Origin: Bradymonas sediminis | GTDB lineage: Bacteria; Myxococcota_A; Bradymonadia; Bradymonadales; Bradymonadaceae | NCBI RefSeq assembly: GCF_003258315.1 | Contig: NZ_CP030032.1 | Coordinates: 4,819,501 to 4,883,500, forward strand | Direction: 5' to 3' | Length of the DNA stretch: 64,000 nt | In this document: piece after piece, positions 18,986 through 28,463 of the stretch | Layout of the letters: each line of letters opens with the position of its first letter | How positions within the stretch are numbered: position 1 is the first letter of the stretch | Made by a program: the position numbers and the translations under genes | The notes under the pieces: generated by a model | The model's database searches: none | What the model was told of the DNA's origin: nothing | Seen by the model: only the letters and a program-made list of their open reading frames with translations

Positions 18986-19858
18986 TCACGCCGACGCCGA
19001 CATCGGCTCGGCGGTCTTCTTCTCAAAGATCTGCAGGTTCATCTCCCGGTCGACCGCGACGGTCTGGCCGGGGGCCATGTCGCTCCACACATTATCGCCG
19101 CGCAGCGGCTCGCTGGTCAGCAATAGGTGATTGACCGGCCCGCTGCGCACCGCCATCTCGCAGCTTCGCCCGAAGCTCGGGCAGGTATTTCGCTCCGGAC
19201 ACCGATTTTTGTGGGTGCTAAAAAAGAGCGGTTTCCCCCCCTGATGCCCCACCATCACCTGACCGTTGGTCAAGATAAACGACAGATAGAGGTCTTCGCG
19301 CTGGCTGGACTCATAGCAATTTTGTCCGGTGAGCGCGTGAATCGTCGCGATGGTCTGCTCGGTGGCGTCGAGAATGCAGGCGATCGGCGGGTTCGGGTCG
19401 GCCAGATCGATGCAGCGGCGCAAGACGCTGAGCAGCATATAGAAGATGACCTCGCTGTCGGTGTCGCCGAGCACGAAGCGGCGAAGATCCGGGTCGATAT
19501 GCCCGAGCAGGGCGTCGCGGTGGGTCTGAAAGTCGGGGATCTGCCCGTTGTGGGCAAAGATCCAGCTGCCAAATTGGAAGGGGTGACAATTGACCATCGA
19601 GTTGCGCCCGGCGGTCGCCAGGCGCAGGTGCGCCACGACCGTTTGCGCCGACACGATGCCGCTGACGCGCGCGAAGAGGTTGTCCTCGATGGCGCTGCGC
19701 GCGCTTTTGATCATATGGGGCACGCCGTGCACATAATACGCGACGCCCCAGCCGTCGCAGTGGCGCTCACTCTGGTGGACCAGCGCGTTATCGCAGTCCA
19801 AAAGGCTGCGATGCACCTGGCTGTCGATGACCGAGCGGAATCCAAAAAGCCGACACAT
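18986..19858 (-). CDS. Class II glutamine amidotransferase domain protein (YafJ/EgtC-like)
   Basis: A 290-residue protein that starts MCRLFGFRS, so that Cys2 becomes the N-terminal nucleophile after Met removal, as in Ntn-type class II amidotransferases. Also visible are HCDGWGVAYY, VAHLRLATAG (with the conserved Arg), NCHPFQFGSWIFAHNGQI and GDTDSEVIFY, all typical of the YafJ/EgtC/DUG3 branch. These enzymes hydrolyse glutamine or gamma-glutamyl amide bonds, for example in ergothioneine or glutathione metabolism. No ergothioneine genes (egtB, egtD) are nearby, so the substrate is open. The flanking PBP4 gene is in the same direction 126 bases upstream but probably unrelated. Confidence 0.88.
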   Translation of the reverse strand: MCRLFGFRSVIDSQVHRSLLDCDNALVHQSERHCDGWGVAYYVHGVPHMIKSARSAIEDNLFARVSGIVSAQTVVAHLRLATAGRNSMVNCHPFQFGSWIFAHNGQIPDFQTHRDALLGHIDPDLRRFVLGDTDSEVIFYMLLSVLRRCIDLADPNPPIACILDATEQTIATIHALTGQNCYESSQREDLYLSFILTNGQVMVGHQGGKPLFFSTHKNRCPERNTCPSFGRSCEMAVRSGPVNHLLLTSEPLRGDNVWSDMAPGQTVAVDREMNLQIFEKKTAEPMSASA

Positions 19859-19984
19859 TGGGCGTACCTCACGTATTTAACCGGCCCGGGATGGGCGTTT
19901 TTCTATTTTAGCAAGTAATCCACACCAATCAACTATGAATTTAAACGCCCTCCCGGGAATATCACGCACGAGACGCCGCAGGGC

Positions 19985-21517
19985 TTAGTCGTCGAAAGCC
20001 TCGATGGCCTCGGCCACCCGGTCCTGCACCGGGCGGTAGCGCCAGGCAAAGGTGGGCGGGTCGTTGAAGATGATCGAAAACGCGATCTCGCGATTCGTCG
20101 CGGTGCGCATATATCCCGACAGCGCCGCGGACTCGTTGAGGGTGCCGGTTTTGGCGCGGATTTTACCGCGCACCGACGCGTCTTCGAGGCGGCGAGCGAG
20201 GGTGCCATCGACGCCCGAGATCGCCAGCGAGGCGCGGTATTCCGGCGCCCATTGGTGGGTGGCCATAAAGCGCAATAGCTCGACAAATTGGCGCGGCGAG
20301 GTGCGGTTTCCGTCGTAGAGACCGCTGCCGTTTTTGACGACCATATCGGTGGTGTCGATGCCCGACTTTTGCAAAAATTCGAGCACCGCCGCCTGCGACG
20401 CGGCCCATGTTCCCGCGCGTCCCTGGGTCGTCCCCAGCATGCGCAGGAGCATCTCGGACATGAAGTTATTGCTCCATTTATTGGTCGCAAACGCCGTGTA
20501 GGAGAGCGGCTGCGAGGCGTGCGTGACCATCACCTTCGCGCCCGCGGGCGTCTTGCCCGTGCTGACTTTTTGCGCGACCTCGATGCCGACCGCCCGGAGC
20601 GCCTCGATGAAGACCGCGCCGGCAAATTGGGCGGGGTTATCGATGCGTTTTCGCCGGCTTTGGAAGGTGCGCGCGTCCAGCCCGATATTGCCGCTGATGA
20701 CGATGCGGGTGCCGATCTCGGCGTCGCCGGTGGCCGGGATGGTCTCGGAGCTGACCTGGATATTTCGGCGCCGCCCGCTGGTCGTGGTCGCGCGGTTCAC
20801 GACCTGAATATGTTTGTTGGCCGGGACAAAGCGATAGGTCGCCGCGTCGCCGGCCTTTTCGCCCGGGTCCACCAGCACGGTGACGCCGTTGAAGTTGACC
20901 GACAGGGCGCCGATGGGCGCGCGGTAGGCGGCGTCTTCGTTTTTGGTGTCAAAGAGCGGCGGAAGATCCTCGCCGGCAAACAGCGTATTATCGACCACGA
21001 TGCCGCCCCCGATCTTCTTGACGCCCTGCAGGCGCAGGTCGTTGGCCCAGTCGAGGAAGTTCTCGTAGAGCAAAAACGCGTTGCCCCCGCCCTTGATATA
21101 GAGCGGGCCTTTGAGGGTATCGCCGACCAGCTCGCCGTTGGCGTCGAGCCCTTCGGCGAGCAATTCGGTCTGGAAGGTGTGGGCGGGGCCGAACTCATCG
21201 AGCGCCGCCGCCACCGTGATAAGCTTGGTATTGCTGGCCGGGCTCATCGAGCGGTCGGCGTCGCGCGCATATAAAACCTGCCCGGTCGCGGCGTCCACGG
21301 CGAGGATGCCGACCTTACCCTGGGTGACATCACTGCCCGCCAGCGCGGCCTCGATCGCCGCTTTGAGGCGCTCGTTTTTTTGGCGAAGCTCGGCCGAGGG
21401 GTTGGTCGCCTGCGGCGCCGCCTTTTCGACCTGAACCGGCGCCCGCTGCGCGCTCGCCGGTACACTAAATGCGGTCAGGGCCAATGCGATAAAATATGAA
21501 TAATAGATTTTTTTCAT
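19985..21517 (-). CDS. dacB: D-alanyl-D-alanine carboxypeptidase/endopeptidase (PBP4, peptidase S13)
   Basis: A 510-residue periplasmic penicillin-binding protein. A signal peptide of about 23 residues ends in ASAQ. The three active-site motifs of the serine acyl-transferases are present: S95-N-T-K98 (nucleophile and base), S349-N-N351, and K456-T-G in RAKTGTLNES. The long insertion between the first two motifs (about 250 residues) is what distinguishes the S13/PBP4 family from S11 carboxypeptidases. It trims stem peptides and cleaves D-Ala-mDAP crosslinks during wall remodelling. The hydrophilic Pro/Ala/Gln segment after the signal peptide is a likely linker. It lies in a 344-base divergent arrangement with rnz. 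Confidence 0.93.
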   Translation of the reverse strand: MKKIYYSYFIALALTAFSVPASAQRAPVQVEKAAPQATNPSAELRQKNERLKAAIEAALAGSDVTQGKVGILAVDAATGQVLYARDADRSMSPASNTKLITVAAALDEFGPAHTFQTELLAEGLDANGELVGDTLKGPLYIKGGGNAFLLYENFLDWANDLRLQGVKKIGGGIVVDNTLFAGEDLPPLFDTKNEDAAYRAPIGALSVNFNGVTVLVDPGEKAGDAATYRFVPANKHIQVVNRATTTSGRRRNIQVSSETIPATGDAEIGTRIVISGNIGLDARTFQSRRKRIDNPAQFAGAVFIEALRAVGIEVAQKVSTGKTPAGAKVMVTHASQPLSYTAFATNKWSNNFMSEMLLRMLGTTQGRAGTWAASQAAVLEFLQKSGIDTTDMVVKNGSGLYDGNRTSPRQFVELLRFMATHQWAPEYRASLAISGVDGTLARRLEDASVRGKIRAKTGTLNESAALSGYMRTATNREIAFSIIFNDPPTFAWRYRPVQDRVAEAIEAFDD

Positions 21518-21861
21518 AGCTAAATATTTCCTTCAGAATTCATCCCGACCAGGGCCGGGCTTCGCCGCGCGTATGCGCCGTATGGGTAGCCGAAGCTCGC
21601 CGAAGAGAGTAGTGCTTTCGCGGGATTGTGCAAAGAATTTGCTCGAATGCGGGCTGTTTGGCCGCCAAATGCACTGCTTGCCGCGATTCGGCCGGCTTGC
21701 TATGTTCCGCGCCCCTTCGCGGAGAAAAAATCCTGCGGGTTTTCGATTCCAGAAGTTTGTCGCCCTTGAACACAGGGCAAAGTCAGTCATAAAACTTTGC
21801 GCATCCTTTTGGCCGCTGCTGCGCGCGCCCGAAATCCTTTGCGCTCTCAAGAGTTTCTAAT
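21518..21861. other. Divergent intergenic region dacB / rnz
   Basis: Short frames on both strands (for example 21573-21860 plus and 21533-21850 minus) lack ribosome binding sites and read as noise. It should contain both promoters; I recognise no specific site. Confidence 0.45.
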
Positions 21862-22785
21862 ATGTCGGTACGCGTTGTATTTTTAGGCACCGGAAGTGGA
21901 AAACCCATGGCGCATCGCGGCGTGGCGTCGCTGGGCATCTTTCGCCAGGGGAAATTATATCTCTTCGACTGCGGCGAGGGGACCCAGGTGCAGTTGTCGC
22001 GCTCCTCGCTGCGCTCCGGCGCGCTGGAGTCGATTTTTTTGACCCATTTTCACGGCGATCACGTCAATGGATTGCCCGGATTTGCCGGCTCCCTGACGCT
22101 GAATCGGCGCGAAGAAGCGCTCGGGCTCTACGGGCCGGTGGGGCTGAATCAGTGGCTAAAAACCCTGCGCGACCTGCATATTTTGTGGCCGAGCTTTCCG
22201 ATCAACGTGCACGAAAATACCAAACCCGGCGTGGTCTACGAGGAGGAGGATTTCCATATCGAGATCGCCCCGCTGCGCCACCGCATCGAGACCTGGGGCT
22301 ACGCGCTGGTCGAAAAACCGCGCCCGGGCCGCTTTGACGTCAACGCCGCGCGCGCGCTCGGCGTGCCGTCTGGGCCGATGTTCGGGAAGCTGCAGCGCGG
22401 CGAATCGGTGACGCTCGAAGATGGTCGAACCATCGCCCCCGAAGACGTGCTCGGCCCGGACCGCCCCGGCCTGAAGATCGCCTACGTCAGCGACACCTCC
22501 CCCTGCGACGGCGCCCTGCAGCTCGCCGAGGGCGCCGACCTGCTGATCCACGAGGCGACTTACCCCGCCGGCGACGAGAAGATGGCCCACCAACGCGGCC
22601 ACTCCACCGCCGGCGACGCGGCGCGTTGCGCCAAAAAAGCCGGCGCCAAGAAGCTGATCATGACCCATATTTCTCAAAAATACCTGCGCACCGACGAGTT
22701 TGTGCGCGGCGCGCGCGCGATCTTTCCGAACTCCTCGGTCGCCCATGATTTGATGGAATATGATCTGACGCGCAGTGACCAATAG
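21862..22785 (+). CDS. rnz: Ribonuclease Z (tRNA 3' endonuclease)
   Basis: A 307-residue metallo-beta-lactamase-fold nuclease that removes 3' trailers from tRNA precursors. The metal motif THFHGDHVNGLPG gives His62, His64, Asp66 and His67. Other ligands fit the family: YVSDTSPC, LIHEATYP and MAHQRGHST, then LIMTHISQKY. The opening VVFLGTGSGKPMAHRGVAS is also typical of RNase Z. The length matches the short bacterial form. The ATG is preceded by a T-rich stretch without a clear Shine-Dalgarno sequence. It is followed 123 bases later by the chemosensory operon, probably as a separate unit. Confidence 0.94.
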   Translation: MSVRVVFLGTGSGKPMAHRGVASLGIFRQGKLYLFDCGEGTQVQLSRSSLRSGALESIFLTHFHGDHVNGLPGFAGSLTLNRREEALGLYGPVGLNQWLKTLRDLHILWPSFPINVHENTKPGVVYEEEDFHIEIAPLRHRIETWGYALVEKPRPGRFDVNAARALGVPSGPMFGKLQRGESVTLEDGRTIAPEDVLGPDRPGLKIAYVSDTSPCDGALQLAEGADLLIHEATYPAGDEKMAHQRGHSTAGDAARCAKKAGAKKLIMTHISQKYLRTDEFVRGARAIFPNSSVAHDLMEYDLTRSDQ

Positions 22786-22908
22786 GCTCATGCGCCAGAC
22801 TCCTCGCGTGCACCTCGGGCGAACATCGTTTATGCTCCACAGACGTTGCCGCCTGCCACGTAGGGTGGCGGTATTTGTGAGCGTCGACGCCCAAAGAGAT
22901 GAGCGAGC

Positions 22909-23478
22909 ATGAGTTATTCAGACGAGAAAAACCTGGGGTTAGGTGGGTTGGACGAGTTCGACGCGTTGATCGAGGAGGCGCATCGTCCCGACCGATTCGA
23001 TTGGGATGACGCGGATTCCGAAGACGTCGCGGCCGTCCAACTGGTGTCGGTGCTGCGTTTTCAGGTGGGGGACTTCCTCTACGCGGTGCCCTCCGAATAT
23101 GTGCGCGAGATCGTGTCGGACCTGCGGGTGACGCCGGTGCCCGGGGCGCCGAGTCATGTGCGCGGGGTCACGGTCTATCGCCGGCAGGTGCTCGGGATTC
23201 TTAACCTGGGCAAGTGGCTGGACCCGGCGCAGCGGCGCGGGGAGCAGCACCAGGGGCGCATCGTGATCGTTGAGGCCGACTCCTACACGGTGGGCATCGA
23301 GGCCGACGTGGTCAGCGGGATGGATGAGTGGCCGCTTGAGGACGTCGACCGCGGCGCGATCCCGGACTCCATCAACGCGCGCACGCGCCGCTACGCCGCC
23401 GGGATTCAGATCAACCGCGATAAGGCGACGGTCTTGCTCGACGTGTCCAAATTGCTCAGCGATGCGGCGGTGCAATAA
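22909..23478 (+). CDS. CheW-like coupling protein (first of two, FrzA-like position)
   Basis: A 189-residue adaptor that links chemoreceptors to the histidine kinase CheA. After an acidic N-terminal extension of about 45 residues, the CheW fold begins at VSVLRFQVGDFLYAVPSEYV, followed by TPVPGAPSHVRGVTVYRRQV, LGILNLGKWL and a run ending in NRDKATVLLDVSKLL, which covers the two beta-subdomains. GAGCGAGC lies before the ATG. It is the first gene of a four-gene set (CheW, CheW, MCP, CheA-REC); the same order is found for frzA, frzB, frzCD and frzE in Myxococcus. The acidic extension is unusual and might modulate binding. Confidence 0.9.
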   Translation: MSYSDEKNLGLGGLDEFDALIEEAHRPDRFDWDDADSEDVAAVQLVSVLRFQVGDFLYAVPSEYVREIVSDLRVTPVPGAPSHVRGVTVYRRQVLGILNLGKWLDPAQRRGEQHQGRIVIVEADSYTVGIEADVVSGMDEWPLEDVDRGAIPDSINARTRRYAAGIQINRDKATVLLDVSKLLSDAAVQ

Positions 23479-23540
23479 CCGCGCTTGGCGCCCGTGTCGC
23501 CCCCGATTCCTCCCCCAACGCCCTTTGTAGAATTTCTTCC

Positions 23541-23927
23541 ATGACTGAGTCTTCGCCGTCCCAGCTTAAAGTCGAAGTCGTCCGCACGCGTTTTGGGCCG
23601 CTTCAGCTTGCGCTCGAGTTGAAACAGATCAGCAGCGTGCTCGACTACCGTGAGGGGCACGGGTTACAATTGGTGGACCCCGCGCCGCGTCTTGGGCTTC
23701 GCCCCTTGGGCGGCGGGCATGTCGGCTTTGTGGTGGCCGAGATCGGCCCGCCGGTGGGCGTGATCATCGGCGAGGTGCAGGGCTTTGAGACCTGGACCGC
23801 CTCGCGGATTATGGCGCTGCCGAAGTGGCTTCGAAATTACCTGCCCGACGTGCTTAAGCCGGCCTGTGGGGTCGACGAGAATGGCGATATCGTCTGGATG
23901 CTCGACCTGCTTAGTTTGACCCGTTGA
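23541..23927 (+). CDS. CheW-like coupling protein (second, short; FrzB-like position)
   Basis: A 128-residue protein with a reduced CheW-like fold: VRTRFGPLQLALELKQISSV, then LGGGHVGFVVAEIGPPVGVI, and GDIVWMLDLLSLTR at the end. It is shorter than typical CheW (about 150-165 residues), and the usual PGAP...RG recognition loop is replaced. It starts at ATG 23541, 62 bases after the first CheW gene, and ends 32 before the receptor gene, so it belongs to the same operon. In the Frz system the second CheW-like protein, FrzB, is also shortened and cannot bridge receptor and kinase; the same may hold here (inference). Confidence 0.75.
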   Translation: MTESSPSQLKVEVVRTRFGPLQLALELKQISSVLDYREGHGLQLVDPAPRLGLRPLGGGHVGFVVAEIGPPVGVIIGEVQGFETWTASRIMALPKWLRNYLPDVLKPACGVDENGDIVWMLDLLSLTR

Positions 23928-23959
23928 ACCGAATTTTTTGAGTAAAATGGAGAGCCGCG

Positions 23960-25888
23960 ATGCAAAAACTATGGCTTCATATCACCGTGGGCTTTGCTGC
24001 TTTGACGGTGGTGGCGATCGCCGCCTTATTGGGGCGTGACCTGATTGAAGTTTCTCCGGTCGTCCTATCGGTGGTGGTCGCGATCGTCGGGTTGGGCCTG
24101 GCGATTCTTACCCGCCGGGCGCTCGCCCCGCTATCCGCGATTACTCATGTGGTCGAGGGGATCGCCCAGGGCGACCTGAACCAGCGCCCCCTGACCACCA
24201 AGGGCAGCTATGAGGTCGAGCGCCTGCGGGTGGCGACCAACCGGATGGTCGCGCGCCTCAACGCCGTGTCGGCCCAGGCGCGCGAGCTCGCCGATGGCAA
24301 ATACGACGTGAGCAGCGTCGAGAAAAAGGTCCTTCGCAGCCAGCGCCTCTCCGACGCCGACATCCCGGTGAAGGCCAGCGACGGAGACCTCGAGCGCAGC
24401 TTCGCCGAGCTGATTAACCAGCGCCGCCGCCTGACGATTCAGGCGCGCATGATCTCGCGCGACCAGCTCAATAGCCCGCTGTTAAATCAGAAGATCCCCG
24501 GCGAATTGGGCGATGCCTTCGGCTATATGGTGCTCAATCTTCGGGTCATGGCCCAGCGCGCCATCGATATCAGCGGCGGCGACCTCACGACCACCATCGA
24601 GGGGCAGGGCGAGCTGACCAACTCCTTTAATCAGATGGTCGATTGGCTGCGCGGGTTGGTCGAAGAGATTTCGGGCACCGCGATTCATATCTCGACCGCC
24701 GCCGAGCAAATTCTGGCGGTCTTGCGCGAGCAAGAGTCCGCGGCCAACCACCAGGCGGCCAGCGTCGAGGAGACCCAGCGCACCATGGAGACGCTGCTCG
24801 CCTCGGCTAAAAAGATCGCCGAGAACGCCCAGCATGTGTTTAAATCCGCCGAGAAGACCCAGGGCAATAACCGCACGGTGAGCGAGCGCATCACGGAGCT
24901 TAAGAATCACACCGAGCGTATCAGCGAGATCCTTGAGAATATCAAACGCATCGCGGACCGCTCCGATTTGCTCGCGCTTAACGCCAGCCTTGAGGGCATG
25001 CGCGCCGGCGAGGCCGGCAAGGGATTTACGCTGGTCGCCGCAGAGATGCGCCGCCTGGCCGAGAATATCACCGGGTCGGTCTCCGATATCAAAGGTCTGG
25101 TCGTCGACATCGGGGAGTCCTCGGTGGCCACGGCGATGGCGACCGAGCAGGGGACGCGCCTGTCGGAGAATACCACCGATAACGCGCTGAAGATCACGCT
25201 GATTACCCAGCAACAGAAGTCGGGCACCGAGCAGGTCACCCAGTCGATGGACGAGCTCAGTTGCCTGATCAACCAGGACGTTGCCGGCACGCAGCAGGTG
25301 ACGATGGCGGCCAGTGAGCTGGTGAAGCTCGCTGAGAGCCTGCGCGGGCTGGTCGATAAATTTCAGCTCGGCGCGCTCCCTCCGGCGTCCCGGACGGGGT
25401 CGTTTGCCGCCCGCGCGCCCGTGCGCCCGGTCTATCGCGGCGCCCCGCAGAGCGCGCGCACCTCGGCGATTCCGCTGAGCAAGTCGAGCAAACCGGCGGC
25501 CGCGAAACCCGCCGAGGAGGCGGGTGAATTCGAGCCGGAGGCGGCCGCGTCTTCGCTGGAGCAGACGTCGGATATTCCGTCGGATTCGGGGGCCGATCAG
25601 CCCACCATCGAGTTCTCCACGCAGCTCTCGGAGGAGCAGCAGCACGAGGTTATGAGCAAGATGGTCGCGGGTCGCCCCGCGGCTCAGATGACGCTTGAGG
25701 CCGATTTTGGGGAGCTCGATGAGCTCAGTGATTTCGACGATATTGCGGGCGCCGGCGTGGGGTCGCTGCGCGAGGATTCCGGAAATATCGACGCCGAGCT
25801 CGACGCCCTGGAGCGAGAGCTCGACAAGAAGGCGAGTGAGTCGAGCGCATCCAACGCACGTCCCTCCGAGAAGTCCGAGGAATCATGA
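23960..25888 (+). CDS. Methyl-accepting chemotaxis protein without periplasmic sensor domain
   Basis: A 642-residue receptor. Two hydrophobic helices at about residues 5-24 and 31-50 are separated by only a few residues, so there is no ligand-binding domain outside the membrane. A HAMP region follows (ALAPLSAITHVVEG and GDLNQRPL), then a long coiled coil whose tip reads LLALNASLEGMRAGEAGKGF (Asn341 region). This tip departs from the standard LNAAIEAARAGE. The C-terminal 180 residues are Pro/Ala/Ser/Glu-rich and acidic, ending in a helix; such a tail is unusual. It overlaps the kinase gene by 4 bases (ATGA). Input may come from the membrane, the cytoplasm or partner proteins, as with FrzCD. 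Confidence 0.92.
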   Translation: MQKLWLHITVGFAALTVVAIAALLGRDLIEVSPVVLSVVVAIVGLGLAILTRRALAPLSAITHVVEGIAQGDLNQRPLTTKGSYEVERLRVATNRMVARLNAVSAQARELADGKYDVSSVEKKVLRSQRLSDADIPVKASDGDLERSFAELINQRRRLTIQARMISRDQLNSPLLNQKIPGELGDAFGYMVLNLRVMAQRAIDISGGDLTTTIEGQGELTNSFNQMVDWLRGLVEEISGTAIHISTAAEQILAVLREQESAANHQAASVEETQRTMETLLASAKKIAENAQHVFKSAEKTQGNNRTVSERITELKNHTERISEILENIKRIADRSDLLALNASLEGMRAGEAGKGFTLVAAEMRRLAENITGSVSDIKGLVVDIGESSVATAMATEQGTRLSENTTDNALKITLITQQQKSGTEQVTQSMDELSCLINQDVAGTQQVTMAASELVKLAESLRGLVDKFQLGALPPASRTGSFAARAPVRPVYRGAPQSARTSAIPLSKSSKPAAAKPAEEAGEFEPEAAASSLEQTSDIPSDSGADQPTIEFSTQLSEEQQHEVMSKMVAGRPAAQMTLEADFGELDELSDFDDIAGAGVGSLREDSGNIDAELDALERELDKKASESSASNARPSEKSEES

Positions 25889-28446
25889 GCTTTGGCGCCC
25901 TGATCGAGAAATTTCGAGCCGTCGCGCTCGACCGTATCGAGCGCATGAACGTGCTGCTGGTGCAGCTTGAGCATGATCCCATGGACGCTGAGGCGACCGA
26001 GGAGATTCTGCGCGAGATTCATACGCTTAAAGGCGAAGCCAAGATGATGGGCTTTGCCGATGTGAACCTGGTGTCTCATCAAACCGAGCATCTGCTCACG
26101 CTGATCACCGAGCGCGGCTTCGAGATCCCGCAGAATGTGGTCGATGTCGCGTTTGAGGGCTTCGATATCGTGCGGCAATTGCTCACCAAATCGGCCGGGG
26201 CGTCGGACGCGCCGGTCGATCTGTCGGGGTTCGTCGAGCGGGTGACGGGCGCGCGAAGCGCGGCGGCATTGCCGAGTTCCCCGCCGATCTCAGAGGTGTT
26301 TTACGAGCCGCCAAGCCAGGCGCCGGCGAGCCAATTCGACGACCTGGCGGCCTCGCTTGCGGCCGATAGTTGGGGAGATAGTGCGGGGCCGAGCGACGAT
26401 TTTCAGGACGGGCTGAGAGCTTCGGGCGGCGAGGGCTCGCGCGCGACGGCGATGGACTCCGAGGGCGTCGACCGAAGTTGGGCGCCCGGCGGGTTGCGCC
26501 GGGGTGGCCACGGTCGCTCCACGCGCGCGCGCATCGACGCCTCCCAGGTGGCCACCGCCCGGCGCGATGGCTCGGGCAAGTCGGATGATTCGCCGAGTTC
26601 GACCTCTTCGGACCGCCTGCTTCGCCTGCAAGTCGGCGGCAGCCTGCGCGTGGACCTGGAGAAGCTTGAGCGCCTGGGCGACGTCGCCGGCGAGGTGCTC
26701 TTGCTCAGCCGGCGCCTGAACTACGGCCTGGGCGAATTGGCCTCGATTCGCGATGACCTGCGCCTGTGGTTGGAGCGCCTGGACGGGGTCTTGCCGATTC
26801 AGACCGTGAGTCAGTTGCGCAACGTCGTGCATCGGTTTGACGACTTCACCAGCGGCACCCGCGAGGAGACCTACCTGATCACCTCGCGCACCGCTCAGCT
26901 CGACGAAGAGGTGCGCGGGTTGCGCCACGTGCCGTTGGCCCAGGTCATGAGCCACTATCCGCGCGCGGTGCGCGACCTCGCCCGCGAGCAGGGAAAACGC
27001 GTGCGCCTGGTCCACGCCTTCGGCAATGTCGAGGTCGACCGCACGCTCCTGTCCGCGCTCTCTGAGCCGATGCTTCACCTGATCCGAAACGCCGTCGATC
27101 ACGGCATCGAGTCGCCCGAGGAGCGCCAGGAAATGGGCAAGGAGCAGGAGGCGGTGATCCGCCTGCAGGCCGAGTATATCGGCGACAGCATTCGGGTCGT
27201 GATCGAAGATGACGGGCGCGGGATCTCGCCGCAGTTATTGCGCGAGAAGGCCGTCGCGCGCGGACTCTTTAGCCCGGAGCGCGCCGAATTATTGAGCGAC
27301 CAGGAGGCGCTCGCCCTGATCTTTGATGCCGGGTTTACCACCCGCGACAGCGTCAGCGACGTCAGCGGGCGCGGCATCGGCATGGACGTGGTGCGCCGCC
27401 AGGTGACCGAAATGGGCGGGTATATCGAGGTCGAGAGCGAGGTCGGTGAGGGCACCTCGATCACGATGATCTTGCCGGTCTCAAGCGCGGTCAGCCAGGT
27501 CCTGATGGTCGAGATCGGCGGGCGACAATTCGCGCTGGCGGCCAAACAGGTGGTACGCGTGGGCGCGGTGTCGCGCGCCGAGATCATGCGCAGCCACGGC
27601 GCGGCGTTTGTCGATTACGACGGCGAGATGATCGCGTTGGCGGATTGGGCGCAGCTGTTAATCGCGCGAGGCGAGCCGCAGCCGGTCGACACGCGTGAGA
27701 AGTTGACGGTGTTGATCCTTCGGCGCGGCTCCCAATTTGTGGCCGTGTCGGTGTGTCAGGTGCTCGGCGAGCGCGAGGCGATGAGCCGGCCGTTTGGCGA
27801 TTTTTTGCGCGGCGTCCGCCTCTGTCGCGGCGTCGCGCTCACCGACGCCGGCGAGGTCGTGCCGCTGCTCAACGTCCCCGAATTATTGGCCCAATCCGAC
27901 GTCACTTCGCCCCGAAATATGGCGACCCTGTCGACGCGCGCGCGCAGCGAAAAGCTCGCGGGCGCCGAGGCCACAGCGACTTCGCCCGGGGCAAAAGAAA
28001 GCGGCGATAACCCGGACTTCGCCGACCTGGCGCCGCACGCTCATGAGGACCCCGACACGAGCAATTATAGCCCCCAATATCGGGTGCTGGTCGTTGAGGA
28101 TAGCGAGATCACCCGGGATCTGGTGACCCGAATTCTGGGCAACCACGGCTATCAATTCGTCATCGCCGAAGACGGCCAGATGGGCTGGGAGTTGCTGCAG
28201 CAGCACCCGGTTGACCTGGTGCTCAGCGATGTTCAAATGCCGCGCATGGACGGGCTGGAGTTGCTCAGCAAGATTCGCGCCTCTCGGGAGTTCGCGGACC
28301 TTCCGGTGGTGATGCTCACCACGCTCGGCGACCCCAAAGACAAGGCGCGGGCGCTGGGTCTTGGGGCCGACGGCTACCTGGTGAAATTGGACTTCCAGGA
28401 GAGCGATTTGGTGGAGATGGTCCGGCGCCACCTGGTGATCGACTAG
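25885..28446 (+). CDS. CheA histidine kinase fused to a C-terminal response regulator (FrzE-like)
   Basis: An 853-residue hybrid kinase. The Hpt domain has the phospho-acceptor His46 in REIHTLKGEAK. A linker of about 130 residues, rich in Ser/Asp/Arg, leads to a dimerisation/ATPase core with the N box LIRNAVDHGIES (Asn402), EDDGRGIS and SGRGIGMDVV. A CheW-like domain follows. The C-terminal REC domain starts at about residue 733 (VLVVEDSEITRDL), with phospho-acceptor Asp782 in LSDVQMPRMDG and Lys834 in YLVKLDF, where the usual KP reads KL. CheA-CheY fusion is the architecture of Myxococcus FrzE. No separate CheY, CheR or CheB is found in the window, so the attached REC may act as output or as a phosphate sink. 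Confidence 0.94.
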   Translation: MSFGALIEKFRAVALDRIERMNVLLVQLEHDPMDAEATEEILREIHTLKGEAKMMGFADVNLVSHQTEHLLTLITERGFEIPQNVVDVAFEGFDIVRQLLTKSAGASDAPVDLSGFVERVTGARSAAALPSSPPISEVFYEPPSQAPASQFDDLAASLAADSWGDSAGPSDDFQDGLRASGGEGSRATAMDSEGVDRSWAPGGLRRGGHGRSTRARIDASQVATARRDGSGKSDDSPSSTSSDRLLRLQVGGSLRVDLEKLERLGDVAGEVLLLSRRLNYGLGELASIRDDLRLWLERLDGVLPIQTVSQLRNVVHRFDDFTSGTREETYLITSRTAQLDEEVRGLRHVPLAQVMSHYPRAVRDLAREQGKRVRLVHAFGNVEVDRTLLSALSEPMLHLIRNAVDHGIESPEERQEMGKEQEAVIRLQAEYIGDSIRVVIEDDGRGISPQLLREKAVARGLFSPERAELLSDQEALALIFDAGFTTRDSVSDVSGRGIGMDVVRRQVTEMGGYIEVESEVGEGTSITMILPVSSAVSQVLMVEIGGRQFALAAKQVVRVGAVSRAEIMRSHGAAFVDYDGEMIALADWAQLLIARGEPQPVDTREKLTVLILRRGSQFVAVSVCQVLGEREAMSRPFGDFLRGVRLCRGVALTDAGEVVPLLNVPELLAQSDVTSPRNMATLSTRARSEKLAGAEATATSPGAKESGDNPDFADLAPHAHEDPDTSNYSPQYRVLVVEDSEITRDLVTRILGNHGYQFVIAEDGQMGWELLQQHPVDLVLSDVQMPRMDGLELLSKIRASREFADLPVVMLTTLGDPKDKARALGLGADGYLVKLDFQESDLVEMVRRHLVID

Positions 28447-28463
28447 GGCTCAAGTCGGCCGGA

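Noticed and set aside
24482-25645. Long antisense open frame (387 codons) over the chemoreceptor gene
   Set aside because: It is a shadow of the real gene in high-GC DNA: no ribosome binding site, low-complexity Arg/Leu/Gly composition and full overlap.
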